Source: Pardosa pseudoannulata
Lineage: Eukaryota > Arthropoda > Arachnida > Araneae > Lycosidae
Assembly: GCA_032207245.1 (NCBI GenBank)
Contig: CM063498.1
Location: 84,795,916-84,859,915, forward strand
DNA length: 64,000 nucleotides
Reading direction: 5' to 3'
Shown piece after piece: positions 12,119 through 22,207 of the stretch. Position 1 is the first letter of the stretch. Each line of letters begins with the position of its first letter. A model generated the notes under the pieces. That model saw nothing but the letters and a program-made list of their open reading frames with translations. It was not told the origin of the DNA and did no database searches. The position numbers and the translations under genes were made by a program.

Positions 12119-12875
12119 ATATATTAAACTACACATTTAGATTACCTGCATTAAAAAAATCACGTAATGAATTTGTGTAACTGAAATTAGTAACAAAATT
12201 TTTATCATTGCTTATTTACTATTGCCTTTGTTAAAAATAATAAAGTTGAGTAAAAAATCCCCTTTCTATACACAGAATAAAAAAAATCTAGGGTTGCTTG
12301 CAGAAAAGTTTTCTCTCCCCTCGAAAAAAAGCGCGACATAGAAAAAATATACATATGGAATTTTAAACATAATATAATTACATATCTTTTGAAAATTTCA
12401 TAGTTCCGAGTTCTTTAATTGTTATGCCGAGGAGGAAGAAATAAATAATCAAAGGTTTAAAGGTTAAAGAAAGTGTGACAGTAAGCACGTTCTTTTCAGG
12501 AAGGGTTCTCATAGGAAAAAAAAATTCTGAAAAAATGCTAGCTCTCTAGTAAGAGTACAAAGGGAACATTGGCACGAGGGCAATTCTTTTCAACAACAAC
12601 GAGGCATAATAATATTTCCGCCTCTCTTGTTTTTGCAGCTCTTTAAACATACGAAGTTTTATCCAAGGGCAGAGAGTCTGTTGCGTCAAGCACTCGGCTT
12701 TCTCGATCGGTAGTGGGTGTTGTTGAGAACGTGATGTAATATCTCAGAGATATATATAGACATTAAGATTAAATTTTGGTCGTAAATTGGCTTTTTTATT
12801 TGTGCTATTAAAGTGAATTGTGTAAGTTGTGCTTGAGTTAGATCAACAGGCGATCTGACAATCCTATTCGTTACC
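12119..12875. other. AT-rich DNA, no feature seen
   Basis: No gene, splice-bounded exon or classified repeat was recognised. Confidence 0.4.
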
Positions 12876-12884
12876 TATTAGGGG

Positions 12885-13080
12885 TTTGATTTGGTCTGGT
12901 TTGGAAACCTACGGTCTGTGGTTTTGCTACAGGACGATTAACAAGACTGGGACCTACTCCTAAACCCACAGTATGAACGACTAAGAATATCAATGTTTGC
13001 AGCGAAATTCGAATCCACGGACTTAATTACCGAAGAGAAGTACCTCCTCCCCCCCCCTATTAAGCCATCATCCGGCTACA
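12885..13080 (-). mobile_element. SINE family A, old copy
   Basis: GGTCTGGTTTGGAAACCTACG (tail end), GACTGGGACCTACTCC, GAATATCAATG and the box B complement AAATTCGAATCCACGGACTT are in family order, ending CCATCATCCGGC. A 9-bp imperfect target duplication (TATTAGGGG at 12876-12884, TATTGGGGG at 13081-13089) supports the boundaries. A run of C near 13050 interrupts the head. Confidence 0.8.
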
Positions 13081-13319
13081 TATTGGGGGACATACGTGAA
13101 ACTTAAAATAACAGCTGCAAACTAGAAAACTTTTTAAGATAAAAATTTAAAATGTTACCAATATATGAGTATTTTTACTAAAATTAATTTATATTTTTCA
13201 AGGTGGAGATATAATACTTGCAATGCTCTTTTTTAACATTATCTATTAACATTTTAACATCAATTAGAATAACTATAAACAAATTTTTAAGGACTAGCGG
13301 AAAGGAATTTTTTTTTATT

Positions 13320-13585
13320 TGCACACATAAATTTACTTTATCAAGTATATCGACTGAAATCGTGACAAATAACTTTATCTATTATAAAGTTTTACTTTAT
13401 AGTATTGTGTTAATTTTTTTTAATAAATGGCATAACACGAGAAGTGTTTACTAATGATGACGTGGAGTGATATTTAAAACTGAATTTCAAATTCGTTTTA
13501 CCCTGTGCAGCCCAAAAAATCTGAAGTTTTTAACGTATTCTTTAACATATATTTAGCAGAAATGCCTTGGGCATTAACGAGTTAA
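13320..13585 (-). mobile_element. TTAA element family F2, partial
   Basis: The segment from CACATAAATTTACTTTATCA through GACAAATAACTTTATCTATT to GCAGAAATGCCTTGGGCATT and TAACGAG-TTAA follows the same order as the F2 copies at 47.3-47.6 kb. The end complement CTCGTTAATGCC matches the F2 terminus CTCTTTAACACC. TTAA is at 13582-13585. The other end is not identifiable. Confidence 0.6.
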
Positions 13586-13999
13586 TGCAGTATAATAGCC
13601 GTTATCAAATTAATAAGGGTGAGATCTTTTACAACTTACCAAAAATAAACTGATAATCAAATTAATTAGTTGTATGTAATGTTTTATTACATTATTGGCA
13701 GCAATCACGTGCAGATTAATACCCAAAGTGTCATTATATTTCCTCACTGCATATGATAGTCACTAGGGTCTCTCTTTCACCAAATATTCAAATAACCTTC
13801 ACTGCCTAATTTACTACATGTGTCTCAATACCTTACCTAGAAAAATAACCTTAAATAGCGTGTTTAAAAGTAAACTAATTTTCACGGCAGTAAAGATTTA
13901 TTTGTGATATCAGCATCAGAATTATATCACCCCGTAAAATGTGTAATCTAAATCAACTAAAATCAGGTCGACAATCCGGAGTCTGTCTTCGATTAAACG
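13586..13999. other. AT-rich DNA, no feature seen
   Basis: Nothing with coding or repeat signature was recognised. Confidence 0.4.
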
Positions 14000-14330
14000 C
14001 CTTCGTCTGTTGATGACCCTAATTTGTCGTCTGCCGACCTAGAGATTTCGTATAACATTCCCTACCACCCCGTTTTCCCTCCTGCTAAACGAACAGCTAC
14101 ATTGTCAAGATGCCAACAGAGAAGCGAAAAGAGAAAAAAAAAAGTACGAACTTCGACTTTTGGGGGCTCGTCTCTACACACCTCCGCCAATAGCAAAGAA
14201 GTGACGTCACGAGAGGGTAAATGACGTCATAGTACCTCGGATTTTACATGATTAGAATGTCGAATGTCAAGAAATCGAGCGATTTTTAAGAAAGTGCCCT
14301 TGACCTGTATTTCTCCAAGAAACGAGGCGA
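14000..14330. other. CpG-richer unique segment with CRE palindromes
   Basis: GC content is clearly higher than in the flanks, with many CG dinucleotides. It holds two perfect TGACGTCA sites. The 66-codon plus-strand frame at 14024-14224 has no known domain and may be chance. The composition fits a promoter/enhancer or an unspliced 5' exon, but no transcript evidence can be read from sequence. Confidence 0.4.
14202..14229. promoter_or_regulatory. Pair of CRE-type palindromes 20 bp apart
   Basis: TGACGTCA occurs at 14202-14209 (within GTGACGTCAC) and 14222-14229 (within ATGACGTCAT). The octamer is the consensus cAMP-response element bound by CREB/ATF bZIP dimers. The two sites are spaced about two helical turns apart, on the same DNA face. 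Confidence 0.5.
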
Positions 14331-16504
14331 TTTAGTCAGCAATTTACGAGTGTTTGATGCGAAGATTTTATTTTGATGCCAAAAACACGTCCGTGACCAA
14401 CTTCATTAAAGAATTAGATATGAATGTTCCGGAGCTGTAAGTCTCGAAAATTGCCAAAAGAAGAGTTATCTGTCAAAAGAAAGTGCCCTTGAAATTACTC
14501 ACAAACAAAAGACAACGAGTAATACTTGATGTTGATACAGCCTTTATTTAAGGAGGAATTTTCGTCGGATAAAGTGAGAGGAGCGTAAACACAAATAGTC
14601 ACATCTTGGGTGTTCGGACATCATCATTCGGGTAATGGGTGATTAGAATTCAACAAGTCTAATATTTGTCAATAGAGTAATTTTCCAGTTGTACTACTCA
14701 ACGAATTATAAAACAAAATATTGCTAGTAATTTTATTAAATCGCTGGCCAGAAAATAAATTGATTTTAACCTTTCTTTGCATGATGATGGAAATTTCCAT
14801 CAAAACAATTCGTATTTTAGGTAACATTTGTAGGTTAGGCATAAGCATAAGTATATATTTACAGAGTCTAAGATATTTTAGCAGTTTTTATAATGGTATT
14901 AAATGTCCTGGTGGTACATTTAAATGTATACTATGGTTTATTATTATATATTGATTTTAATTATACTTTAGTTTATAGACGTATTTTTTATGTATTGTTT
15001 TTATATATTTGGTCTGTTTTATTGATGTACTTATGGTGACGGGAGCGTTTCAACTGATTAAAATGGCCATTTAACAAGATTGTGAGTGTCACAATTCCCC
15101 CCCCCCCACACACACACACACACATCGCTTCAAGTATACAAATTCCTATTCCAAATCGTTCCAATTCTCTATCTTTATATCTTTATTTATTTCCATTTTA
15201 ACTAATACATATAATTTAGTTTTTCTTGATATCTGCAAAGCGCTTCAAGGTTACTAATATAAATTATGATCTATTCTTATTTAATCTTATAATTTTAACA
15301 TTTAGTATATTATATATTTATACTAGGATTATTTTAAAAATGTTTCCCTTAATTTAGAGCATAAATTATATCAACTTGATTTATTTCAAAAAAAGAAAAA
15401 TCATACAAAGGAGGGTTAAGTAGTTTTAAATATTATGCCCCAATCTAATCAAACATCTTGTTACAAAAAAACTGACAATGGCATTTCAATTCAACTAAAT
15501 TCGCAAACTCTAAAAATAATTATTATTATACTTACTAATTTATTAGCTTTCCTGAAATAACGATGCTGAGCAGTAATGAATTCATACGATTTGCATTAAA
15601 ATTTATCGATATTTGCAAGTTTGTATTTACTCCTAATTACTATGAACTGAAATTTAATGATATCGTGTTATAATCATTTATCAACTGAGTATTTCCAAAT
15701 GCTTTTAGGGAGCACAAAACTTACTTTCTGGACTTATGAGCAATTCTAGTATAAAGTGGTACTGTTTACAATAAATTATACATGTTCTAAATTGAATTTA
15801 AAGGTTTGCAGTTGAGTTATATAAAAACCTGCATAATTAGATGGATATACATTCTTCTATTTAAAGTATTAAAAAAATTAATAAATTAGTAATTTTAAAA
15901 GCACTGAAAAACAAAAGCAGTTAATGCAAACTATGTGTAGAAATGTTATGCTACACGTGTTTATATTTTTTCATTAATCGCTTTAGTTAAAGAGTTCTGT
16001 TATAAGATTATTCTTTCACATTTTAATTGACATTTTAGATAAATTTAAATAAATATAAGAATTTAATTTTCTAAGTTAGAATCGAGATAAATACAATTAT
16101 AAAAGAAATACAAGAAACGGTTAAATTAAAGAGCAAATAAAATTTATTTTAAGGATAAACTCTGATAATAATCTAAGCTATGGTTGATTTGATAAAAGAG
16201 AATTTTTAAGCTACATAGAAATGTTAAGGTTAAAAATATGGCAAGTAATATTAAATCCATTCCTTATAACAAGCATAAAGTCAAATGCATTTAGATTTTT
16301 ATATTTAACAAACATGAGTTGTTGGTTTTTCAATGAGTATAAAACTAATATTCTGTTTAATTAAATTCTTTCGTTTAAATAAGTTCTTACCAAAAATCTT
16401 ATTGGAATTCTTTTACAATTCATTAGGCGTTTAACAGTGTACAATTTTCTTAGCTAAAAGGCTTAAAAAAATTTACTGCATCATTTAAGTATATAACTTA
16501 ATAG
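14331..16504. other. Very AT-rich DNA
   Basis: Apart from a poly(C)/(CA)n run at about 15097-15124, no gene or classified repeat was recognised. Confidence 0.4.
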
Positions 16505-16604
16505 GAATTCAAAGATACTATTGTCTAATTAAAGCCTATGTATCACTATATTGCAAATATGAAACATACCCCGTAATTGATGCCATTTACATAGTCATCT
16601 TTAA

Positions 16605-16686
16605 CATTAGAATTACCAAATCAGTCATAGTGACTGCTTTTGCAATTGCAATTCAAGGTATATTTAAATTGCTGGTACATCTAGTA
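16605..16686. mobile_element. 82-bp TTAA-flanked miniature element, copy 1
   Basis: Flanked by TTAA at 16601-16604 and 16687-16690. The ends CATTAGAATTACCA and the complement of TGGTACATCTAGTA pair with a few mismatches. GCAATTGC lies in the middle. Confidence 0.65.
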
Positions 16687-16828
16687 TTAAAAGACAGTTT
16701 TGTTGATTGTTTCTATCCTGCACCACTTCATTTCAAAGGTACTATTGTCCCCTTGAACCGTATGTATTCCTATACTGCAAATAGGAAACATACCACAAAA
16801 TTGTTGCCCTTTACATAGTCATCTTTAA

Positions 16829-16910
16829 CACTAGATTTATCAAACCAGTCAAAATGACTAGTTTTGCAATTGCAATTCTATGTATATTTAACTTACTGGT
16901 AAATCTAGTG
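16829..16910. mobile_element. 82-bp TTAA-flanked miniature element, copy 2
   Basis: Flanked by TTAA at 16825-16828 and 16911-16914. The ends CACTAGATTTATCA and the complement CACTAGATTTACCA match at 13 of 14. This is the better-preserved copy. Same length as copy 1, as expected if it was copied with the surrounding duplication. Confidence 0.75.
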
Positions 16911-17281
16911 TTAAAAGACGGTTTTGTTGATTATTTCTATCCTGCATCACTTAACACAATTTACGCAAATCCATCCCAAATGGCAAATATCAATATTAAG
17001 TTTCGTATCAAAATTTGATCAGGTACACACAATTATTATTAAAATAAACTTTATTACTTGTTTTATTAACAAAAAAATGAGACGCTAGAATTAGACTTCT
17101 CCCAAAGATAACTTCTCTACGTAATTATTTACTTGAAGATAATGTGCAAAATAGCATTATTATTATATTTAATGCGGGGGGGCTTGCATGCATAGCATTT
17201 CCAGCTACAAATCCGTAGATATTTGTTGGCAATTTCATTATAGAAGCACCCTATAGGCAGCCAACATTACTTCCTAAAACA

Positions 17282-17525
17282 ACACAAAGTGGTTCCTCGT
17301 AATTTAGATGCAGGACCCAAACAGAAAACCCCCAAGCTTGGCCTACCACTTCTCGGGGTATCATTTAGGAACTTGAGGGACATTAAGACCAAGAACCTAT
17401 TTTATATGCTCTAATTGCTATTAATGACCACGATAGATCTTCAGCATGAAACTCTCAATCCACTGGTTATGACATGGATGCCTTTGGCAACTGAGTTACC
17501 ACGGTTCATCAAAATAGTTTACAAT
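17282..17525 (-). mobile_element. SINE family B, diverged
   Basis: The minus strand has a tRNA-like start (GGTAACTCAGTTGCCAAAGG, box A type). Toward its 3' end it shares the words CTTGGCC, CTAAATTACGAGGAAC and CTCGGGG-like order with the copy at 18855-19155. The box B region is decayed. Confidence 0.6.
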
Positions 17526-17719
17526 ATTCACAAAAAACTTTTTTGTTGTTGTTCATAAAAAATACACTTTTTTGTGCCAATAACTTTTCATTTTTATGTC
17601 TTAAATTTTTTAGTTTTTTTTTTCATTTTTGAGATAAAGTATTCTAACATTTAATAAAAAATTTTTAATTCGAGATTGTTGAGATACCGTGGATTATGTG
17701 ACAAATATATATTAATTTA

Positions 17720-18120
17720 CCAGACGTGGTAGAATTCAAGTTCGGCTATTTAATCTTTACACTACCTCATTTTTTTTCCACTTTGGGAAAAAAAATTCCC
17801 GTGATATCATGGCTAATAAAAAAAAAAAATCAATCATCAGGATTGGGGAAAATCCTCTCCCAGAATTATTTTCCTTTTTGTTCCGTTGTCGCTATTCATT
17901 CACTGCCCGCAGCCGATATACCCATTTCCCCGCAAATTCATGGAACGTGATTTCGTGTCTGTTTCCGATAGGAGAAGTGAATCGATGAGCTGCCCCATAC
18001 GAACCAATTTTCCAGCTTGTTCGCATGCCATTGCTCCATTTACCGTCATATTTAACGCACATTTATCCCCCACGCATTTGATAGAGCTAATAGGAATGCT
18101 TCTCCCAAACACGTGACCTT
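17720..18120. other. Moderately GC-richer unique segment
   Basis: Between an AT-rich flank and the family A SINE lies about 400 bp with more CG content. Open frames on both strands overlap, so neither is persuasive. It could be regulatory or an old repeat; I cannot tell which. Confidence 0.3.
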
Positions 18121-18463
18121 CAGTCTTTTAACAATATGGATCAAAATCATTTTAATTTAGAGTTTTCCAAGCTTAAATCGGAGAATTATGTTGCCCTACA
18201 CAGACAAGAAACTATATTTTGGAATTTTCCTACTGAATCAAATATCGACATAAATTTAACTAATATAAAACTTTTAAGCATAAAATTGTTTTATAAAATT
18301 ATTTAATGATATTTTACCTGTTTTAAATGCATTTACTTACTTTTCGGTACATATATTTTCGCTGTGTACAGAAAGTACATAACGAAAAGCATATATATAA
18401 AATGGAAACAGGTAATTCTAAATTTATAATAGTAAATATTGATTACAGCAATAAAAAAGTGTT

Positions 18464-18490
18464 GATCTTAGAGCCAAAAGCTCTAAGATC
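18464..18490. repeat. Perfect 11-bp hairpin
   Basis: GATCTTAGAGC (18464-18474) pairs with GCTCTAAGATC (18480-18490) around a CAAAA loop. A third related word, GAGCTCTAAGA, follows at about 18508. Confidence 0.8.
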
Positions 18491-18541
18491 CTCTAAAATA
18501 TATATAAGAGCTCTAAGAATACCTATACACTTTACGCAGTA

Positions 18542-18651
18542 AAGCGTAAAGCTGATTATGAACAGCTATGAAAATCTATGACACAGTGGGTTTCGAACCC
18601 ACCAACTCTGGTACCAAAAGTTGGCGCCCTAACCATTTGGCCATCGTTCAG
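18542..18651 (-). mobile_element. SINE family A, head and middle only
   Basis: Family order is visible in complement: GCGTAAAGCTGATTATGAAC (for GCTTAAAGCCGATTCCGAAC), CTATGACACAGTGGGTTTCG with the box B complement, CTCTGGTACC and GCGCCCTAACCATTTGGCCA. The terminal third and tail are missing. Confidence 0.8.
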
Positions 18652-18854
18652 TGTAAGAAGAGTTCAACATAGTCTTCACTTTACACTGCAAATTTTAAAG
18701 GCAACAAAAGGAAACTTTTATAAAAAGAAAATTATGTAGTCGTAACGCAAGAAATTACTAATGAGCAAAAAAATGCTCTTCGGGCAGTTAAAATTAGTGT
18801 AAATGACTTTTATAGAATTTACCTATACAGTTAATGGTTGGCTGGTGTCATGTC

Positions 18855-19155
18855 TATTTAGAAATGACTTCTCGTGGAGGAAGGTTGCCATTGTCTAGAC
18901 AGGTTGGACTTCTAAGACTAGGTCTTCGTAATTTAGAAGCTGGGAAAAAGCAAATGAACACTCCCTTTCCCCATTCTTGGCCTGCTGCCTCTAGAGGTAT
19001 TTTTTACGTCTTTGACATTGGTGCCACAAACCTATTTTACGCACCCCAGCCGTCATTATGTACACCGGCGGAACTTTGACCGGCTCCAGCATCGATCCCA
19101 CTACCATAAAGTTACAAGATAGCTACTTTTACCGACTGAGCTACCGCGTTTCGAT
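18855..19155 (-). mobile_element. SINE family B, best-preserved head
   Basis: On the minus strand the element starts GCGGTAGCTCAGTCGGTAAA, an excellent box A, with GGGATCGATGCTGG in the box B position. It continues through AATAGGTTTGTGGCACC, ATACCTCTAGAGGCAGCAGG, CCAGCTTCTAAATTACGAAG and ends CACGAGAAGTCATTTC. It is about 300 bp long, larger than family A. Confidence 0.75.
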
Positions 19156-19347
19156 ACACTTAATTTAAAAATGATTTCATTGAGCAGTACTTCAGTAATA
19201 TTAAATCTTCGCCAGTAAGAGGTTTCCTATTTTTATGTCTTTATAATTTTTTTAAAAAGACTTATTGTCTAGAAGTGGCATTTTAATCTTTGACATCACT
19301 TTAAAATGTAAAAGTTTCAATTTAGAACTAAAATACTAAATACTTAA

Positions 19348-19577
19348 CCCTTTCGAAGGCCGTGAGAAGATTACTTCCCATCTACATGATTTTACAAAAT
19401 ACACCTGTGGGAAGCGCAAAACTCATTATAATATATTGTCCTTGCTATTATAACGGAACACCGATTCCCGCTTCAGTTTTGCGCTGTTATCTATTGTTTG
19501 ATCAATTGAATATAATTAACACTTTTATTTCGAAAGTTTGAAAACGTTGTGTGAGAAATAAATGGACCATGAAAGCG
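19348..19577. mobile_element. 230-bp TTAA-flanked non-autonomous element
   Basis: TTAA lies at 19344-19347 and 19578-19581. Ends CCCTTTCGAAGGCC and complement CGCTTTCATGGTCC match at 9 of 14. The decisive evidence is the empty site: paralogous DNA at 21331-21334 and 23167-23170 has a single TTAA with matching flanks and no insert. Interior contains no transposase. Confidence 0.85.
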
Positions 19578-19717
19578 TTAAGATAAACATTAAAATAGGA
19601 ATAATGACATAATCAGTTTTGTATGTGGTATGTCAAATTTATGTTAGACTCCTATATTGTATTTGAATGACAGAATCCTTTGAATCAGTACCATAAAGAA
19701 ATATAAAGAGAAATTAA

Positions 19718-20249
19718 CCCTTTATATCCTGAATTAATTTAGCATCAACTTTCTTACTGCATTTTTGCATCATTAGTTAAGTTTTAAGGGGGGATAATCA
19801 TAGATAAAAGAAAATTAATTTTTACTATATTTTAGTAGTTAATTTTGCAGCTGGTACTTTCTAGTACCAACATATATTTTTGACTCTATGATAGAAAATA
19901 AAACATTAAATTATGAATAAAACAAATGAAATACTTACTTGCGAGGTATAGAAGTCTCTAAAAATAATAGTACCAAATAACTGGTAATAAACCACTAAAT
20001 TTACTAAATTATTTACTACACGTTTATCATCAACTGTACCACAAAATGGCCTTCGAAAGCAGCAAGCCAGTTATAAAATACCTACTATGCGAATAAAAAG
20101 TATTCCTGATTGGTGCTGTCATTTCTTTTCTGCTGTAGGAACTGCATCGTTCATGTCCTTGTGAGTACCGTCAGGAAAAACGGCTTTATAAGGAATAGAT
20201 AGGCTTTTAACTGAAGCGGTACTTTTAAGTACCGTCAGGAAAAAAAGGG
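19718..20249. mobile_element. 532-bp TTAA-flanked non-autonomous element
   Basis: TTAA lies at 19714-19717 and 20250-20253. The ends CCCTTTATATCCTGA and complement CCCTTTTTTTCCTGA match at 13 of 15. Subterminal words GTACTTTCTAGTACC and GTACTTTTAAGTACC are themselves palindromic. The empty site, a single TTAA with the same flanks, is present at 21467-21470 and 23303-23306. No transposase remains. Confidence 0.9.
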
Positions 20250-20639
20250 TTAATGTGTCGTTGAAAACTCTAAGCCAATTGCTATCTAATCATTAAAAGT
20301 ATAGCTATATATTTGATGACTGGAAATACAGAAACTTATAAGATTTTATTTCACCTTCGGTCAATCATATTTAATAATTTCTTCAAAAGCGCTGCCCTAA
20401 TTTTTCTAAACTCCTTTTTATCATACAATATACTGGCAGTACTAGGATATCTGGGTTTCAAATAATAATTTTGCTACGAAAAAATTACTCGCAGTAAAAA
20501 TTTGATATTATTTAGAAGCTCTAAATTATACTCTTTAATCACTTGGGTTATTATGATCAAACTATAAAATTACCATCCTCATTAAACTATATAAACTTGC
20601 AACAATTTCCGAAAAACGGCTAACCACGAGTTAAGAAGT

Positions 20640-20900
20640 TCGAAAACATTCCTCTGTGTGGTCTTTACCATGAGTGCTTCCCGAGAAAAGAAATAAGTAG
20701 CAAAACAAAAGGAAAGAAGAGCTTTCACAGTAATGGATGCGTTTGAAGCCTGCGGAGATTAGCTAAAGAAGCAGAGAAAAGAAAAGGGCAAAACCTTCCG
20801 ATTCTCTCCATGGTCTAACGATCTCTGCGGGCTGAATCAGCTGTGTGACTCAGATTGTGACGTCATGGCGAGCGTCACAAAGTGAGGAACGCGTACGAAT
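20640..20900. other. CpG-richer block with CRE in tandem unit 1
   Basis: Roughly 260 bp of elevated GC inside AT-rich DNA, containing TGACGTCA at 20858-20865 and a second half-site GCGTCAC 10 bases on. No coding frame is convincing. The block is repeated at 22485-22750. A regulatory role is plausible but unproven. Confidence 0.35.
20858..20865. promoter_or_regulatory. CRE-type palindrome TGACGTCA
   Basis: Perfect octamer in unit 1. In unit 2 the adjacent base differs (GTCATGG versus GTCACGG) but the octamer is kept. Confidence 0.4.
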
Positions 20901-21711
20901 GAGAAGAAAAGGTTTCCATACAAAGCGATGTTTAACAGTAAACAAGAGGTATTTATCTACGTTTTCTATCCTATTGTTAGTTTTACATGTATAAATTTCT
21001 AGAAAACGGTGAATAAAGAAAGAGTAAGTATTTATAAACAGGATAAACAACTATTTCTATTGAACATATAAAGGTGAAAGAATTATAATTAGGGACGTTA
21101 ATCGTAATGAATAATACATCAAAGTCTGTTCTTACGTTATCCGGGATTTTGTATTCAGTGTGATTTATAGGAAGCCTTTTACTGACGGAAGGTAAAGAAG
21201 AATGAGATTGTTAACACACGAAAAAATATACAGACAAAGACTTATTGTTTTAAAAATACTTGTTAATCTTTGACATAACTTTGAAATGTAAAAGGTGAAA
21301 TTTTCATAATAGAACTGAAATGCCAAAGACTTAAAAATAGGACTAAAATAGGATGATTAATGTTATCAGTTTGGGATCTGCTAAGTCAATTTTCAGTCAG
21401 CTTCTCTACTTGTACTTAATATAAAGATTCTTTTAAATTAATTTCTTAAAGGAATACAATGACAAATTAATATGTCATTGAAAACTCTAAGCCAGCTGCT
21501 ATTTATTTATTAAATAACAGCTAGATTTTTTTAATAATTGGAAATACAGAAACTTAACAAATTTTTATATCGCCCTTCGTTATACCTTTAACGGAAATAT
21601 ACTAAATATACCAACGTCTTCGCTGTCATATGTCAGTGCCATTTGAATATTAGTAACTGTATACAATGTTTACCATAGTTTGGAGAACTACAGACAATTT
21701 TTCACAACACA

Positions 21712-21820
21712 ATAGCTAATTACACCGGAACCTACTGTTTAAAGTCGATTCCGAACGATAAGCTTCCATGCCAGTAGTAAAATTCAAACCCACAGACTGC
21801 GATACTCCAAGATAGAGCCC
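21712..21820 (-). mobile_element. SINE family A fragment in tandem unit 1
   Basis: Complement order: CACCGGAACCTACTGTTTAA, GTCGATTCCGAACG, CCATGCCAGTAGTAAAATTC with the box B complement, then CACAGACTGCGATACTCC. Box A end and tail are missing. The same fragment is in unit 2, so it predates the duplication. Confidence 0.75.
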
Positions 21821-22207
21821 TATATATTTTTACTTTCTCGTACGAAGCAAAGAAATTATTGTACACTAGAAAATTTTTGATGCTCAAATTTCAACAGAAA
21901 TACCCGTTCTGACCATGCCTGTATGCATTTTAACTAGTTTAGACGTTATGTTTGTGCATATTTGCGTCTCTAAAATAATCAGCTGTAAAATGAAGTTTTA
22001 GATGTAACATATAGCTGTTTACCTCCTGTATTGATCCCAATCTGCACTCTGTATAACGAAAAACTTTAATATAATAGATATTAACACTGCTTGGCATAAC
22101 TAAAAACGATTATCCGTAGAATATTTAATTTTGTTCTTGCGACAGTTGTAACGTTTATTTTGAAACTTTTTTAATGCAATTCATACTCTATGTAACAAGA
22201 AAGCGTT

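Larger units (their letters stand above)
16505..16952. repeat. Tandem duplication, 224-bp period
   Basis: The first unit (about 16505-16728) and the second (about 16729-16952) share the order: AAAG.TACTATTGTC, TATACTGCAAATA, GAAACATACC, TTTACATAGTCATCTTTAACA, GCAATTGCAATTC and GTTTTGTTGATT..TTCTATCCTGCA. Each unit contains one 82-bp TTAA-flanked inverted-repeat element. Divergence is moderate, roughly 15 percent by eye. Confidence 0.85.
19240..20362. repeat. Older diverged copy of part of the 1.84-kb duplicated unit
   Basis: Sequences on both sides of the two inserted TTAA elements align with 21231-21576 in the first tandem unit: AAAGACTTATTGT, AATCTTTGACAT.ACTTT.AAATG, TTGAAAACTCTAAGCCA and GGAAATACAGAAACTTA occur in order. 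Removing the two insertions leaves a continuous alignment. It lies directly left of the tandem pair. Confidence 0.8.
20363..22207. repeat. Recent tandem duplication, unit 1 (1845 bp)
   Basis: Nearly identical to 22208-24044: only scattered single-base differences and a few small indels (for example, unit 2 lacks about 10 bases near 22891 and several near 23737). The junction shows the 3-base microhomology AAT. It contains a GC-richer block with a CRE site and a family A SINE fragment. Confidence 0.95.

Noticed and set aside
11837..12136. Overlapping open frames on both strands encoding Met-Tyr-Val-Cys or Ile-His-Thr-Tyr repeats
   Set aside because: They are translations of the TATG/CATG microsatellite. 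A 4-bp period reads through all frames without stops.
19356..20060. Inverted repeat CTTTCGAAGGCC at both ends of a larger element
   Set aside because: The two words fall in different TTAA elements whose exact boundaries are fixed by the empty sites, so a single larger element is not supported.
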